Part shown: piece after piece, positions 25,011 through 38,385 of the stretch
Layout: every line of letters begins with the position of its first letter
Numbering within the stretch: the stretch's first letter is position 1
Origin: Ptiloglossa arizonensis
Lineage: Eukaryota > Arthropoda > Insecta > Hymenoptera > Colletidae
Direction: 5' to 3'
DNA length: 64,000 bases
NCBI RefSeq assembly: GCF_051014685.1
Contig: NW_027478717.1
Coordinates: 372,001 to 436,000, forward strand
The notes under the pieces: model-generated
What the model saw: the letters and a program-made list of their open reading frames with translations, nothing else
The model's database searches: none
Told to the model about the DNA's origin: nothing
Translations under genes and position numbers: made by a program

Positions 25011-28000
25011 AAGAAATGGTTGAGAAGACAACAAATTTTTCGCACTTCTCCTGCTCGAAACGCCTAATCAGAATGGCCTAGTGGAAAAACACACATGCCG
25101 TTGTAATCGGGCGAGTTTCTACTTTCAGATGCAAGAGGAATTTTCGGGTTCGGTGAATCCGTTCGCGAGATATGCGAGTTTGAAGCTAAGAAATGGTTGA
25201 GAAGGCAACAAATTTTTCGCACTTCTGCTGCTCCGAAAGCTTAACCAGAATGGCCTAGGGAAAAAAATACACATACCGTTGTTATCGGGCGAGTTTCTAC
25301 TGCCGGACGCAACAGGAACTTTTGGGTTTGATCAATCCGTTCGCGAGATATGGGAGTTTGAAGCTAAGAAATGGTTGAGAAGACAACAAATTTTTCGCAA
25401 TTCTGCTGCTCCAAACGCTTAACCAGAATGGCCTAGGGAAAAAATGCACATGCCGTTGTAATCGGGCGAGTTTCTACTTTTAGATGCAAGAGGAATTTTT
25501 GGGTTTGGTGAATCCGTTCGCGAGATGTGGGACTTTGAAGCTAGGATATAGTTGAGAAAGCAACAAATTTTTCGCACTTCTGCTGCTCCGGACGCTTAAC
25601 CAGAATGGCCTAGGAAAAAAATACACATACCGTTGTAATCGGGCGAGTTTCTGCTTTCAGATGCAACAGGAATTTTCGGGTTGGGTGAATCCGTTCGCGA
25701 GATATGCGAGTTTGAAGCTAAGAAATGGTTGAGTAGGAAACAAATTTTTCGCACTTCTGCTGCTCCAAACGCTTAACCAGAATGGCCTAGGGAAAAAATA
25801 CACAAACCGTTGTAATCGGGCGAGCTTCTACTTTCAGATGCAGCAGGAATTTTTGGGATTGGTCAAACCGTTCGCGAGATATGGGAGTTTGAATCTAAGA
25901 AATGGTTGAGAAGACAACAAATTTTTCGCACTTCTGCTGTTCGAAACTCTTAATCAGAATGGCCTAGGTGAAAAACACACATACCGTTGTAATCGGGCAT
26001 GTTTCTACTTTTAGATGCAAGAGGAATTTTTGGGTTTGATCAATCCGTTCGCGAGATATGGGAGTTTGAAGCTAAGAAATGGTTGAGAAGGCAACAAATT
26101 TTTCGCAATTCTGCTGTTCCAAACGCTTAACCAGAATGGCCTAGGGAAAAACTACACATACAGTTGTAATCGGGCGAGTTTCTACTTTCAGATGCAAGAG
26201 GAATTTTCGGGTTTGGTGAATCCGTTCGCGAGATATGCGAGTTTGAAGCTAAGAAATGGTTGAGAAGGCAACAAATTTTTCGCAATTCAGCTGCTCCAAT
26301 TGCTTAACCAGAATTGCCTAGGGAAAAAATACACATACCTTTGTAATCGGTCGAGTTTCTACTTTCAGACGCAACTGGAATTTTTGGGTTTGGTCAATCC
26401 GTTCGCGAAATATGGGAGTTTGAAGCTAAGAAATGGTTGAGACGGCAACAAACTTTTCGCACTTCTGCTGCTCCGAACGCTTAACCAGGTTGGCCTAGGG
26501 AAAAAATACACATACCGTTGTTATCGGGCGAGTTTCTACTTTCAGTTGCAGTAGGAATTTTTGGGTTTGGTTAATCCGTCCGCGAGATATGGGTGTTTGA
26601 AGCTAAGAAATGGTTGAGAAGGCAAAAAACTTTGCGCAATTCGGCTGTTCCAAACGCTTAACCAGAATGGACTAGGGACAAAATACACATACCGCTGTAA
26701 TCGGGCGAGTCTCTACTTTCAGATGCAAGAGGAATTTTCGGGTTCGGTGAATCCGTTCGCGAGATATGCAAGTTTGAAGCTAAGAAATGGTTGAGAAGGC
26801 AACAAATTTTTCGCACTTCTGCTGCTCCGAACGCTTAACCAGAATGGCCTAGGGAAAAAAATACACATAACGTTGTCATCGGGCGAGTTTCTGCTGCCAG
26901 ACGCAACAGGAACTTTTGGGTTTGGTCAATCCGTTCGCGGGATATGGAAGCTTGAAGCTAAGAAATGGTTGAGAAGACAACAAATTTTTCGCAATTCTGC
27001 TGCTCCAAACGCTTAACCAGAATGGCCTAGGGAAAAAATGAACATGCAGTTGCAATCGGGCGAGTTTCTGCTTTCAGACACAGCAGGAATTTTTGTGATT
27101 GATCAAACCGTTCGCGAGATATGGGAGTTTGAATCTAAGAAATGGTTGAGAAGACAACAAATTTTTCGCACTTCTCCTGCTCGAAACGCTTAATCAGAAT
27201 GGCCTAGGGGAAAAACACACATACCTTTGTAATCGGTCGAGTTTCTACTTTAAGACGCAACAGGAATTTTCGGGTTTGATCAATTCGTTCGCGAGATATG
27301 GGAGTTTGAATCTAAGAAATGGTTGCAAAGACAACAAATTTTTCGCAATTCTGCTGCTCCGGACGCTTAACCAGAATGGCCTAGGAAAAAAATACACATA
27401 CCGTTGTAATCGGGCGAGTTTCTGCTTTCAGATGCAACAGGAATTTTCGGGTTGGGTGAATCCGTTCGCGAGATATGCGAGTTTAAAGCTAAGAAATGGT
27501 TGAGAAGGAAACAAATGTTTCGCACTTCTGCTGCTCCGAACGCTTAACCAGGATGGCCTAGGGAAAAAATACACATACCGTTGTTATCGGGCGAGTTTCT
27601 ACTGCCAGACGCAACAGGAACTTTTGGGTTTGGTCAATCCGTTCGCGAGATATGGGAGTTTGAAGCTGAGAAATAGTTGAGAAGGCTACAAATTTTGCGC
27701 AATTCTGATGCTCCAAACGCTTAACCAGAATGGCCTAGGGAAAAAATACACATACCGTTGTAATCGGGCGAGTTTCTACTTACAGACGCAACAGGAATTT
27801 TTGGGTTTGGTCAATCCGTTCGCGAAATATGGGAGTTTGAAGCTAAGAAATGGTTGAGAAGGCTACAAATTTTGCGCAACGCTGCTGTTCCAAACGCTTA
27901 ACCAGAATGGCCTAGGGAAAAAATACACATACCTTTGTAATCGGTCGAGTTTCTACTTTCAGACGCAAGAGGAATTTTTGGGTTTGGTGAATACGTTCGC

Positions 28001-29440
28001 GAGATGTGGGAGTTTGAAGCTAAGAAATGGTAGAGAAGGCAACAAATTTTTCGCAATTCTGCTGCTCCAAATGCTTAACCAGAACGGCCTAGGGAAGAAA
28101 ATACACATACCATTGTAGTCGGTCGAGTTTCTACTTTCAGACGCAACAGCAATTTTTCGGTTTCGTCAATCCGTTCGCGAGATATGGGAGTTTGAAGCTA
28201 AGAAATGGTTGAGACGGCAACAAACTTTTCGCACTTCTGCTGCTCCAAATGCTTAAGCAGAATGGCCTAGGGAAGAAAATACACATACCGTTGTAATCGG
28301 TCGAGTTTCTACTTTCAGACGCAACAGGAATTTTTCGGTTTCGTCAATCCGTTCGCGAGATATGGGAGTTTGAAGCTAAGAAATGGTTGAGAAGGCTACA
28401 AATTTTTCGCACTTCTGTTGCTCCGAACGCTTAACCAGGATGGCCTAGGGAAAAAATACACATACCGATGTTATCGGGCGAGTTTCTACTGCCAGACGCA
28501 ACAGGAACTTTTGGGTTTGGTCAATCCGTTCGCGAGATATGGGAGTTTGAATCTAAGAAATGGTTGAGAAGACAAATAATTTTTCGCAATTCTGCTGCTC
28601 CAAACGCTTAACCAGATTGGCCTAGGGAAGAAAATACACATACCTTTGTAATCGGTCGAGTTTCTACTTTCAGACGCAACAGGAATTTTTCGGTTTCGTC
28701 AATCCATTCGCGAGATATGGGAGTTTGAAGCTAAGAAATGGTTGAGAGGACAACAAATTTTTCGCAATTCTGCTGTTCCAAACGCTTAACCAGAATGGCC
28801 TAGGGAAAAAATACACATACCTTTGTAATCGGTCGAGTTTCTACTTTCAGACGCAACAGGAATTTTTGGGTTTGGTCAATCCGTTCGCGAAATATGGGAG
28901 TTTGAAGATAAGAAATGGTTGCGAAGACAACAAATTTTTCGCAATTCTGCTGCTCCAAACGCTTAACCAGAATGGCCTAGGGAAAAAATGCACATGCAGT
29001 TGCAATCGGGCGAGTTACTGCTTTCAGACACAGCATGAATTTTTGTGATTGGTGAAACCGTTCGCGAGATATGGGAGTTTGAATCTAAGAAATGGTTGAG
29101 AAGACAACAAATTTTTCGCACTTCTCCTGCTCGAAACGCTTAATCAGAATGGCCTAGGGGAAAAACAGACATGCCGTTGTAATCGGGCGAGTTTCTACTT
29201 TCAGATGCAATCGGAATTTTTGGGTTTGGAGAATCCGTTCGCGAGATATGGGAGTTTGAAGCTAAGGAATGGTTGAGAAGGCAACAAATTTTGCGCAATT
29301 CTGCTGTTCCAAACGCTTAACCAGAATGGCCTAGGGAAAAAATACACATACCGTTGTAATCGGGCAAGTTTCTACTTTCAGATGCAAGAGGAATTTTCGG
29401 GTTTGGTGAATCCGTTCGCGAGATATGCAAGTTTGAAGCT
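25011..29440 (+). repeat. 4,430-bp tandem duplication, copy 2
   Basis: Second copy, abutting copy 1 at an in-register junction in the GAAGCTAAGAAATGG segment. It ends at the same monomer position, where the following AGAAGGCAAC replaces AGAAGACAAC. The near-identity over 25 monomers, against clear divergence between neighbouring monomers inside each copy, means the block was copied as a whole and recently. Confidence 0.85.
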
Positions 29441-32400
29441 AAGAAATGGTTGAGAAGGCAACAAATTTTTCGCACTTCAGCTGCGCCAAATGCTTAACCA
29501 GAATGGCCTAGGGAAAAAATACACATACCTTTGTAATCGGACGAGTTTCTACTTTCAGACGCAACAGGAACTTTTCGGTTTCGTCAATCCGTCCGCGAGA
29601 TACGGGAGTTTGAAGCTAAGAAATGGTTGCAAAGACAACAAATTTTTCGCACATCTGTTGCTCGAAACGCTTAATCAGAATGGCCTAGGGAAAAAAAACA
29701 CATACTATTGTAATCGGGCGAGTCTCTACTTTCAGATGCAAGAGGAATTGTTGGGTTTGGTCAATCCGTTCGCGAGATATGGGAGTTTGAAGCTAAGAAA
29801 TGGTTGAGAAGACAACTAATTTTTCGCAATTCTGCTGCTCCAAACGCGTAACCAGAATGGCCTAGGGAAGAAAATACACACACCGTTGTAATCGGTCGAG
29901 TTTCTACTTTCAGACGCAACAAGAATTTTTCGGTTTCGTCAATCCATTCGCGAGATATGGGAGTTTGAAGCTAAGAAATGGTTGAGAAGGCAACAAATTT
30001 TTCGCAATTCTGCTGTTCCAAACGCTTAACCAGAATGGCCTAGGGAAAAACTACACATACCGTTGTAATCGGGCGAGTTTCTACTTTCAGATGCAAGAGG
30101 AATTTTCGGGTTTGGTGAATCCGTTCGCGAGATATGCGAGTTTGAAGCTAAGAAATGGTTGAGAAGGCAACAAATTTTTCGCAATTCAGCTGCTCCAATT
30201 GCTTAACCAGAATTGCCTAGGGAAAAAATACACATACCTTTGTAATCGGTCGAGTTTCTACTTTCAGACGCAACAGGAATTTTTGGGTTTGGTCAATCCG
30301 TTCGCGAAATATGGGAGTTTGAATCTAAGAAATGGTTGAGACGGCAACAAACTTTTCGCACTTCTGCTGCTCCGAACGCTTAACCAGGTTGGCCTAGGGA
30401 AAAAATACACATACCGTTGTTATCGGGCGAGTTTCTACTTTCAGTTGCAGTAGGAATTTTTGGGTTTGGTTAATCCGTTCGCGAGATATGGGTGTTTGAA
30501 GCTAAGAAATGGTTGAGAAGGCAAAAAACTTTGCGCAATTCGGCTGTTCCAAACGCTTAACCAGAATGGACTAGGGACAAAATACACATACCGCTGTAAT
30601 CGGGCGAGTCTCTACTTTCAGATGCAAGAAGAATTTTCGGGTTCGGTGAATCCGTTCGCGAGATATGCAAGTTTGAAGCTAAGAAATGGTTGAGAAGGCA
30701 ACAAATTTTTCGCACTTCTGCTGCTCCGAACGCTTAACCAGAATGGCCTAGGGAAAAAAATACACATAACGTTGTCATCGGGCGAGTTTCTACTGCCAGA
30801 CGCAACAGGAATTTTCGGGTTTGATCAATTCGTTCGCGAGATATGGGAGTTTGAATCTAAGAAATGGTTGCAAAGACAACAAATTTTTCGCAATTCTGCT
30901 GCTCCGGACGCTTAACCAGAATGGCCCAGGAAAAAAATACACATACCGTTGTAATCGGGCGAGTTTCTGCTTTCAGATGCAACAGGAATTTTCGGGTTGG
31001 GTGAATCCGTTCGCGAGATATGCGAGTTTAAAGCTAAGAAATGGTTGAGAAGGAAACAAATGTTTCGCACTTCTGCTGCTCCGAACGCTTAACCAGGATG
31101 GCCTAGGGAAAAAATACACATACCGTTGTTATCGGGCGAGTTTCTACTGCCAGACGCAACAGGAACTTTTGGGTTTGGTCAATCCGTTCGCGAGATATGG
31201 GAGTTTGAAGCTGAGAAATGGTTGAGAAGGCTACAAATTTTGCGCAATTCTGATGCTCCAAACGCTTAACCAGAATGGCCTAGGGAAAAAATACACATAC
31301 CGTTGTAATCGGGCGAGTTTCTACTTACAGACGCAACAGGAATTTTTGGGTTTGGTCAATCCGTTCGCGAAATATGGGAGTTTGAAGCTAAGAAATGGTT
31401 GAGAAGGCTACAAATTTTGCGCATCGCTGCTGTTCCAAACGCTTAACCAGAATGGCCTAGGGAAAAAATACACATACCTTTGTAATCGGTCGAGTTTCTA
31501 CTTTCAGACGCAAGAGGAATTTTTGGGTTTGGTGAATACGTTCGCGAGATGTGGGAGTTTGAAGCTAAGAAATGGTTGAGAAGGCAACAAATTTTTCGCA
31601 ATTCTGCTGCTCCAAATGCTTAACCAGAACGGCCTAGGGAAGAAAATACACATACCATTGTAGTCGGTCGAGTTTCTACTTTCAGACGCAATAGCAATTT
31701 TTCGGTTTCGTCAATCCGTTCGCGAGATATGGGAGTTTGAAGCTAAGAAATGGTTGAGACGGCAACAAACTTTTCGCACTTCTGCTGCTCCAAATGCTTA
31801 AGCAGAATGGCCTAGGGAAGAAAATACACATACCGTTGTAATCGGTCGAGTTTCTACTTTCAGACGCAACAGGAATTTTTCGGTTTCGTCAATCCGTTCG
31901 CGAGATATGGGAGTTTGAAGCTAAGAAATGGTTGAGAAGGCTACAAATTTTTCGCACTTCTGCTGCTCCGAACGCTTAACCAGGATGGCCTAGGGAAAAA
32001 ATACACATACCGATGTTATCGGGCGAGTTTCTACTGCCAGACGCAACAGGAACTTTTGGGTTTGGTCAATCCGTTCGCGAGATATGGGAGTTTGAATCTA
32101 AGAAATGGTTGAGAAGACAAATAATTTTTCGCAATTCTGCTGCTCCAAACGCTTAACCAGAATGGCCTAGGGAAGAAAATACACATACCGTTGTAATCGG
32201 TCGAGTTTCTACTTTCAGACGCAACAGGAATTTTTCGGTTTCGTCAATCCATTCGCGAGATATGGGAGTTTGAAGCTAAGAAATGGTTGAGAGGACAACA
32301 AATTTTTCGCAATTCTGCTGTTCCAAACGCTTAACCAGAATGGCCTAGGGAAAAAATACACATACCTTTGTAATCGGTCGAGTTTCTACTTTCAGACGCA

Positions 32401-32500
32401 ACAGGAATTTTTGGGTTTGGTCAATCCGTTCGCGAAATATGGGAGTTTGAAGATAAGAAATGGTTGCGAAGACAACAAATTTTTCGCAATTCTGCTGTCC
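29441..32500 (+). repeat. Shortened, mosaic third copy of the 4.43-kb unit
   Basis: Three parts can be followed. From 29,441 to about 29,950 the sequence is of domain I type: the anchor at 29490 matches 1171, with the TCCGCGAGATACGGG variant at 29591. From about 29,950 to 30,797 it matches copy 2 at offset 3899. From about 30,798 to 32,490 it matches copy 2 at offset 3545. The step from 3899 to 3545 is a loss of two monomers; the fusion point near 30,798 joins TGCCAGACGCAACAGGA to ATTTTCGGGTTTGATC. The right edge is where GCTGCTCC changes to GCTGTCCC. Confidence 0.75.
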
Positions 32501-34840
32501 CAAACGCTTAACCAGAATAGCCTAGGGAAAAAATACACATACCGTTGTAATCGGGCGAGTTTCTACTTTCAGATGCAAGAGGAATTTTTGTGTTTGGTCA
32601 ATCCGTTCGCGAGATATGGGAGTTTGAAGCTAAGAAATGGTTGAGAAGGCTACAAATTTTGCGCAATTCTGATGCTCCAAACGCTTAACCAGATTGGCCT
32701 AGGGAGAAAACAGACATGCCGTTGTAATCGGGCGAGTTTCTACTTTCAGATGCAATCGGAATTTTTGGGTTTGGTGAATCCGTTCGCGAGATATGGGAGT
32801 TTGAAGCTAAGAAATGGTTGAGAAGGCAACAAATTTTGCGCAATTCTGCTGTTCCAAACGCCTAACCAGAATGGCCTAGGGGAAAAAATACACATACCGT
32901 TGTAATCGGTCGAGTTTCTACTTTCAGACGCAACAGGAATTTTTGGGTTTGGTCAATCCGTTCGCGAAATATGGGAGTTTGAAGCTAAGAACTAGTTGCG
33001 AAGACAACAAATTTTTCGCACATCTGCTGCTCCGAACGCTTAACCAGAATGGCCTAGGGAAAAAAATACACATACCGTTGTAATCGGGCATGTTTCTACT
33101 TTTAGATGCAAGAGGAATTTTTGGGTTTGATCAATCCGTTCGCGAGATATGGGAGTTTGAATCTGAGAAATGGTTGCAAAGACAACAAATTTTTCGCAAT
33201 TCTGCTGCTCCGGACGCTTAACAAGAATGGCCTAGGAAAAAAATACACATACCGTTGTAATCGGGCGAGTTTCTACTGCCAGACGCAACAGGAATTTTTG
33301 GGATTTGTCAAATCGTTCGCGAGATATGGGAGTTTGAATCTAAGAAATGCTTGAGAAGACAACAAATTTTGCGCAATTCTGCTGTCCCAAACGCTTAACC
33401 AGAATAGCCTAGGGAAAAAATACACATACCGTTGTAATCGGGCGAGTTTCTACTTTCAGATGCAAGAGGAATTTTTGTGTTTGGTCAATCCGTTCGCGAG
33501 ATATGGGAGTTTGAAGCTAAGAAATGGTTGAGAAGGCTACAAATTTTGCGCAATTCTGATGCTCCAAACGCTTAACCAGAATGGCCTAGGGAGAAAATAC
33601 ACATACCGTTGTAATCGGGCGAGTTTCTACTTACAGACGCAATAGGAATTTTTGGTTTTGATCAATCCGTTCGCGAGATATGGGAGTTTGAAGCTAAGAA
33701 ATGGTTGAGAAGGCAACAAATTTTGCGCAACGCTGCTGTTCCAATCGCTTAACCAGAATGGCCTAGGGAAAAAATACACATACCTTTGTAATCGGGCGAG
33801 TTTCTATTTTCAGATGCAAGAGGAATTTTTGGGTTTGGTGAATACGTTCGCGAGATGTGGGAGTTTGAAGCTAAGAAATGTTTGAGAAGGCAACAAATTT
33901 TTCGCAATTCTGCTGCTCCAAATGCTTAACCAGAATGGCCTAGGGAAGAAAATACACTTACCCTTGTAATCGGTCGAGTTTCTACTTTCAGACGCAACAG
34001 GAATTTTTCGGTTTCGTCAATCCGTTCGCGAGATATGGGAGTTTGAAGCTAAGAAATGGTTGAGACGGCAACAAATTTTTCGCACTTCTGCTGCTCCAAA
34101 TGCTTAACCAGAATGGCCTAGGGAAGAAAATACACATACCGTTGTAATCGGTCGAGTTTCTACTTTCAGACGCAACAGGAATTTTTCGGTTTCGTCAATC
34201 CGTTCGCGAGATATGGGAGTTTGAAGGTAAGAAATGGTTGAGAAGGCCACAAATTTTGCGCAATTCTGATGCTCCAAACGCTTAACCAGAATGGCCTAGG
34301 GAAAAAATACACATACCGTTGTAATCGGGCGAGTTTCTACTTTCAGATGCAAGAGGAATTTTTGTGTTTGGTCAATCCGTTCGCGAGATATGGGAGTTTG
34401 AAGCTAAGAAATGGTTGAGAAGGCTACAAATTTTGCGCAATTCTGATGCCCCAAACGCTTAACCAGAATGGCCTAGGGAAAAAATACACATACCGTTGTA
34501 ATCGGTCGAGTTTCTACTTACAGACGCAATAGGAATTTTTGGGTTTGGTTAATCCGTTCGCGAGATATGGGTGTTTGAAGCTAAGAAATGGTTGAGAGGG
34601 CAACAAACTTTGCGCAATTCTGCTGTTCCGAACGCTTAACCAGAATGGCCTAGGGAAAGAAATACACATACCGTTGTTATCGGGCGAGTTTCTACTGCCA
34701 GACGCAACAGGAACTTTTGGGTTTGGTCAATCCGTTCGCGAGATATGGAAGCTGGAAGCTAAGAAATGGTTGAGAAGACAACATATTTTTCGCAATTCTG
34801 CTGCTCCAAACGCTTAACCAGAATGGCCTAGGGAAAAAAT
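32501..34840 (+). repeat. Domain III, proximal mosaic of 177-bp monomers
   Basis: Variants shared with domains II and IV are interleaved without one clear period. Examples are GCTGTCCCAAACGC with AATAGCCTAGG (33,380), TTTTTGTGTTTGGTC (33,470) and AAGGCCACAAATTTTG (34,240, again at 39,380). No gene or foreign sequence was seen. Confidence 0.7.
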
Positions 34841-37800
34841 GCACATGCAGTTGCAATCGGGCGAGTTTCTGCTTTCAGACACAGCAGGAATTTTTGTCAT
34901 TGGTCAAACCGTTCGCGAGATATGGGAGTTTGAATCTAAGAAATGGTTGAGAAGACAACAAATTTTTCGCAATTCTCCTGCTCGAAACGCTTAATCAGAA
35001 TGGCCTAGGGGAAAAACACACATGCCGTTGTAATCGGGCGAGTTTCTACTTTTAGATGCAAGAGGAATTTTTGGGTTTGGTGAATCCGTTCGCGAGATGT
35101 GGGAGTTTGAAGCTAGGATATAGTTGAGAAAGCAACAAATTTTTCGCACTTCTGCTGCTCCAAATGCTTAACCAGAATGGCTTAGGGAAAAAATACACAT
35201 ACCTTTGTAATCGGTCGACTTTCTACATTCAGACGCAACAGGAATTTTCGGGTTTGATCAATCCGTTCGCGAGATATGGGAGTTTGAATCTAAGAAATGG
35301 TTGCAAAGACAACAAATTTTTCGCACTTCTGCTGCTCCGGACGCTTAACCAGAATGGCCTAGGAAAAAAATACACATACCGTTGTAATCGGGCGAGTTTC
35401 TACTGCCAGACGCAACAGGAATTTTTGGGATTTGTCAAACCGTTCGCGAGATATGGGCGTTTGAATCTAAGAAATGCTTGAGAAGACAACAAATTTTGCG
35501 CAATTCTGCTGTCCCAAACGCTTAACCAGAATAGCCTAGGGAAAAAATACACATACCGTTGTAATCGGGCGAGTTTCTACTTTCAGATGCAAGAGGAATT
35601 TTTGTGTTTGGTCAATCCGTTCGCGAGATATGGGAGTTTGAAGCTAAGAAATGGTTGAGAAGGCTACAAATTTTGCGCAATTCTGATGCTCCAAACGCTT
35701 AACCAGAATGGCCTAGGGAGAAAATACACATACCGTTGTAATCGGGCGAGTTTCTACTTACAGACGCAATAGGAATTTTTGGTTTTGATCAATCCGTTCG
35801 CGAGATATGGGAGTTTGAAGCTAAGAAATGGTTGAGAAGGCAACAAATTTTGCGCAACGCTGCTGTTCCAATCGCTTAACCAGAATGGCCTAGGGAAAAA
35901 ATACACATACCTTTGTAATCGGGCGAGTTTCTATTTTCAGCTGCAAGAGGAATTTTTGGGTTTGGTGAATACGTTCGCGAGATGTGGGAGTTTGAAGCTA
36001 AGAAATGGTTGAGACGGCAACAAATTTTTCGCACTTCTGCTGCTCCAAATGCTTAACCAGAATGGCCTAGGGAAGAAAATACACATACCGTTGTAATCGG
36101 TCGAGTTTCTACTTTCAGACGCAACAGGAATTTTTCGGTTTCGTCAATCCGTTCGCGAGATATGGGAGTTTGAATCTAAGAAATGCTTGAGAAGACAACA
36201 AATTTTGCGCAATTCTGCTGTCCCAAACGCTTAACCAGAATAGCCTAGGGAAAAAATACACATACCGTTGTAATCGGTCGAGTTTCTGCTTTCAGACACA
36301 GCAGGAATTTTTGTGATTGGTCATTCCGTTCGCGAGATATGGGAGTTTGAAGCTAAGGAATGGTTGAGACGGCAACAAATTTTTCGCACATCTGCTGCTC
36401 CAAATGCCTCACCAGAATGGCCTAGGGAAGAAAATACACATACCGTTGTAATCGGTCGAGTTTCTACTTTCAGACGCAATAGGAATTTTTGGGTTTGGTT
36501 AATCCGTTCGCGAGATATGGGTGTTTGAAGCTAAGAAATGGTTGAGAAGGCAACAAACTTTGCGCAATTCTGCTGTTCCGAACGCTTAACCAGAATGGCC
36601 TAGGGAAAGAAATACACATACCGTTGTAATCGGGCGAGTTTCTACTTTTAGATGCAAGAGGAATTTTTGGGTTTGGTGAATCCGTTCGCGAGATGTGGGA
36701 GTTTGAAGCTAGGATATAGTTGAGAAAGCAACAAATTTTTCGCACTTCTGCTGCTCCAAATGCTTAACCAGAATGGCTTAGGGAAAAAATACATGTACCT
36801 TTGTAATCGGTCGAGTTTCTATTTTCAGACGCAACAGGAATTTTCGGGTTTGATCAATCCGTTCGCGAGATATGGGAGTTTGAATCTAAGAAATGGTTGC
36901 AAAGACAACAATTTTTTCGCACTTCTGCTGCTCCGGACGCTTAACCAGAATGGCCTAGGAAAAAAATACACATACCGTTGTAATCGGGCGAGTTTCTGCT
37001 TTCAGATGCAACAGGAATTTTCGGGTTGGGTGAATCCGTTCGCCAGATATGCGAGTTTGAAGCTAAGAAATGGTTGAGAAGGAAACAAATTTTTCGCACT
37101 TCTGCTGCTCCAAACGCTTAACCAGAATGGCCTAGGGAAAAAATACACATACCGTTGTAATCGGGCGAGCTTCTACTTTCAGATGCAGCAGGAATTTTTG
37201 GGATTGGTCAAACCGTTCGCGAGATATGGGAGTTTGAAGCTAAGAAATGGTTGAGAAGGAAACAAATTTTTCGCAATTCTGCTGCTCCAAACGCTTAACC
37301 AGAATGGCCTAGGGAAAAAATACACATACCTTTGTAATCGGTCGAGTTTCTGCTTTCAGACACAGCAGGAATTTTTGTGATTGGTCATTCCGTTCGCGAG
37401 ATATGGGAGTTTGAAGCTAAGGAATGGTTGAGACGGCAACAAATTTTTCGCACATCTGCTGCTCCAAATGCCTCACCAGAATGGCCTAGGGAAGAAAATA
37501 CACATACCGTTGTAATCGGTCGAGTTTCTACTTTCAGACGCAATAGGAATTTTTGGGTTTGGTTAATCCGTTCGCGAGATATGGGTGTTTGAAGCTAAGA
37601 AATGGTTGAGAAGGCAACAAACTTTGCGCAATTCTGCTGTTCCGAACGCTTAACCAGAATGGCCTAGGGAAAGAAATACACATACCGTTGTAATCGGGCG
37701 AGTTTCTACTTTTAGATGCAAGAGGAATTTTTGGGTTTGGTGAATCCGTTCGCGAGATGTGGGAGTTTGAAGCTAGGATATAGTTGAGAAAGCAACAAAT

Positions 37801-38384
37801 TTTTCGCACTTCTGCTGCTCCAAATGCTTAACCAGAATGGCTTAGGGAAAAAATACATGTACCTTTGTAATCGGTCGAGTTTCTATTTTCAGACGCAACA
37901 GGAATTTTCGGGTTTGATCAATCCGTTCGCGAGATATGGGAGTTTGAATCTAAGAAATGGTTGCAAAGACAACAATTTTTTCGCACTTCTGCTGCTCCGG
38001 ACGCTTAACCAGAATGGCCTAGGAAAAAAATACACATACCGTTGTAATCGGGCGAGTTTCTGCTTTCAGATGCAACAGGAATTTTCGGGTTGGGTGAATC
38101 CGTTCGCCAGATATGCGAGTTTGAAGCTAAGAAATGGTTGAGAAGGAAACAAATTTTTCGCACTTCTGCTGCTCCAAACGCTTAACCAGAATGGCCTAGG
38201 GAAAAAATACACATACCGTTGTAATCGGGCGAGCTTCTACTTTCAGATGCAGCAGGAATTTTTGGGATTGGTCAAACCGTTCGCGAGATATGGGAGTTTG
38301 AAGCTAAGAAATGGTTGAGAAGGAAACAAATTTTTCGCAATTCTGCTGCTCCAAACGCTTAACCAGAATGGCCTAGGGAAAAAA
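34840..38384 (+). repeat. 3,545-bp (20-monomer) HOR unit
   Basis: The segment 34,840-35,690 matches 38,385-39,235 at a constant offset of 3545. Shared markers are CGACTTTCTACATTCAGACG (about 35,217 / 38,762) and AATAGCCTAGG. The match breaks at CCAAACGC (35,691) against CCAAATGC (39,236). The unit includes the nested 1,064-bp duplication. Confidence 0.7.
36268..37331 (+). repeat. 1,064-bp tandem duplication, copy 1 (6 monomers)
   Basis: Matches 37,332 onward at a constant offset of 1064. Shared rare variants include GGTCATTCCGTTCGCG (36,330 / 37,394), AAATGCCTCACCAG (36,404 / 37,468), ATACATGTACC (about 36,788 / 37,852) and the substitution TTCGCCAGATATGCG (37,039 / 38,103). I saw no difference between the copies. 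Confidence 0.85.
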
Positions 38385-38385
38385 T
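37332..38385 (+). repeat. 1,064-bp tandem duplication, copy 2
   Basis: Second copy of the six-monomer block. The match ends at the A-run near 38,385, where copy 1 continues TACACATACC and this copy continues TGCACATGCAG. Both edges lie in register, as expected for unequal crossing-over. Confidence 0.85.

Noticed and set aside
36470..36745. Minus-strand frames near 36.5, 37.5, 51.5, 53.3, 55.2 and 62.4 kb
   Set aside because: They are reverse-strand readings of the same monomers, open by chance where stops mutated. Two of them are the two copies of the 1,064-bp duplication.
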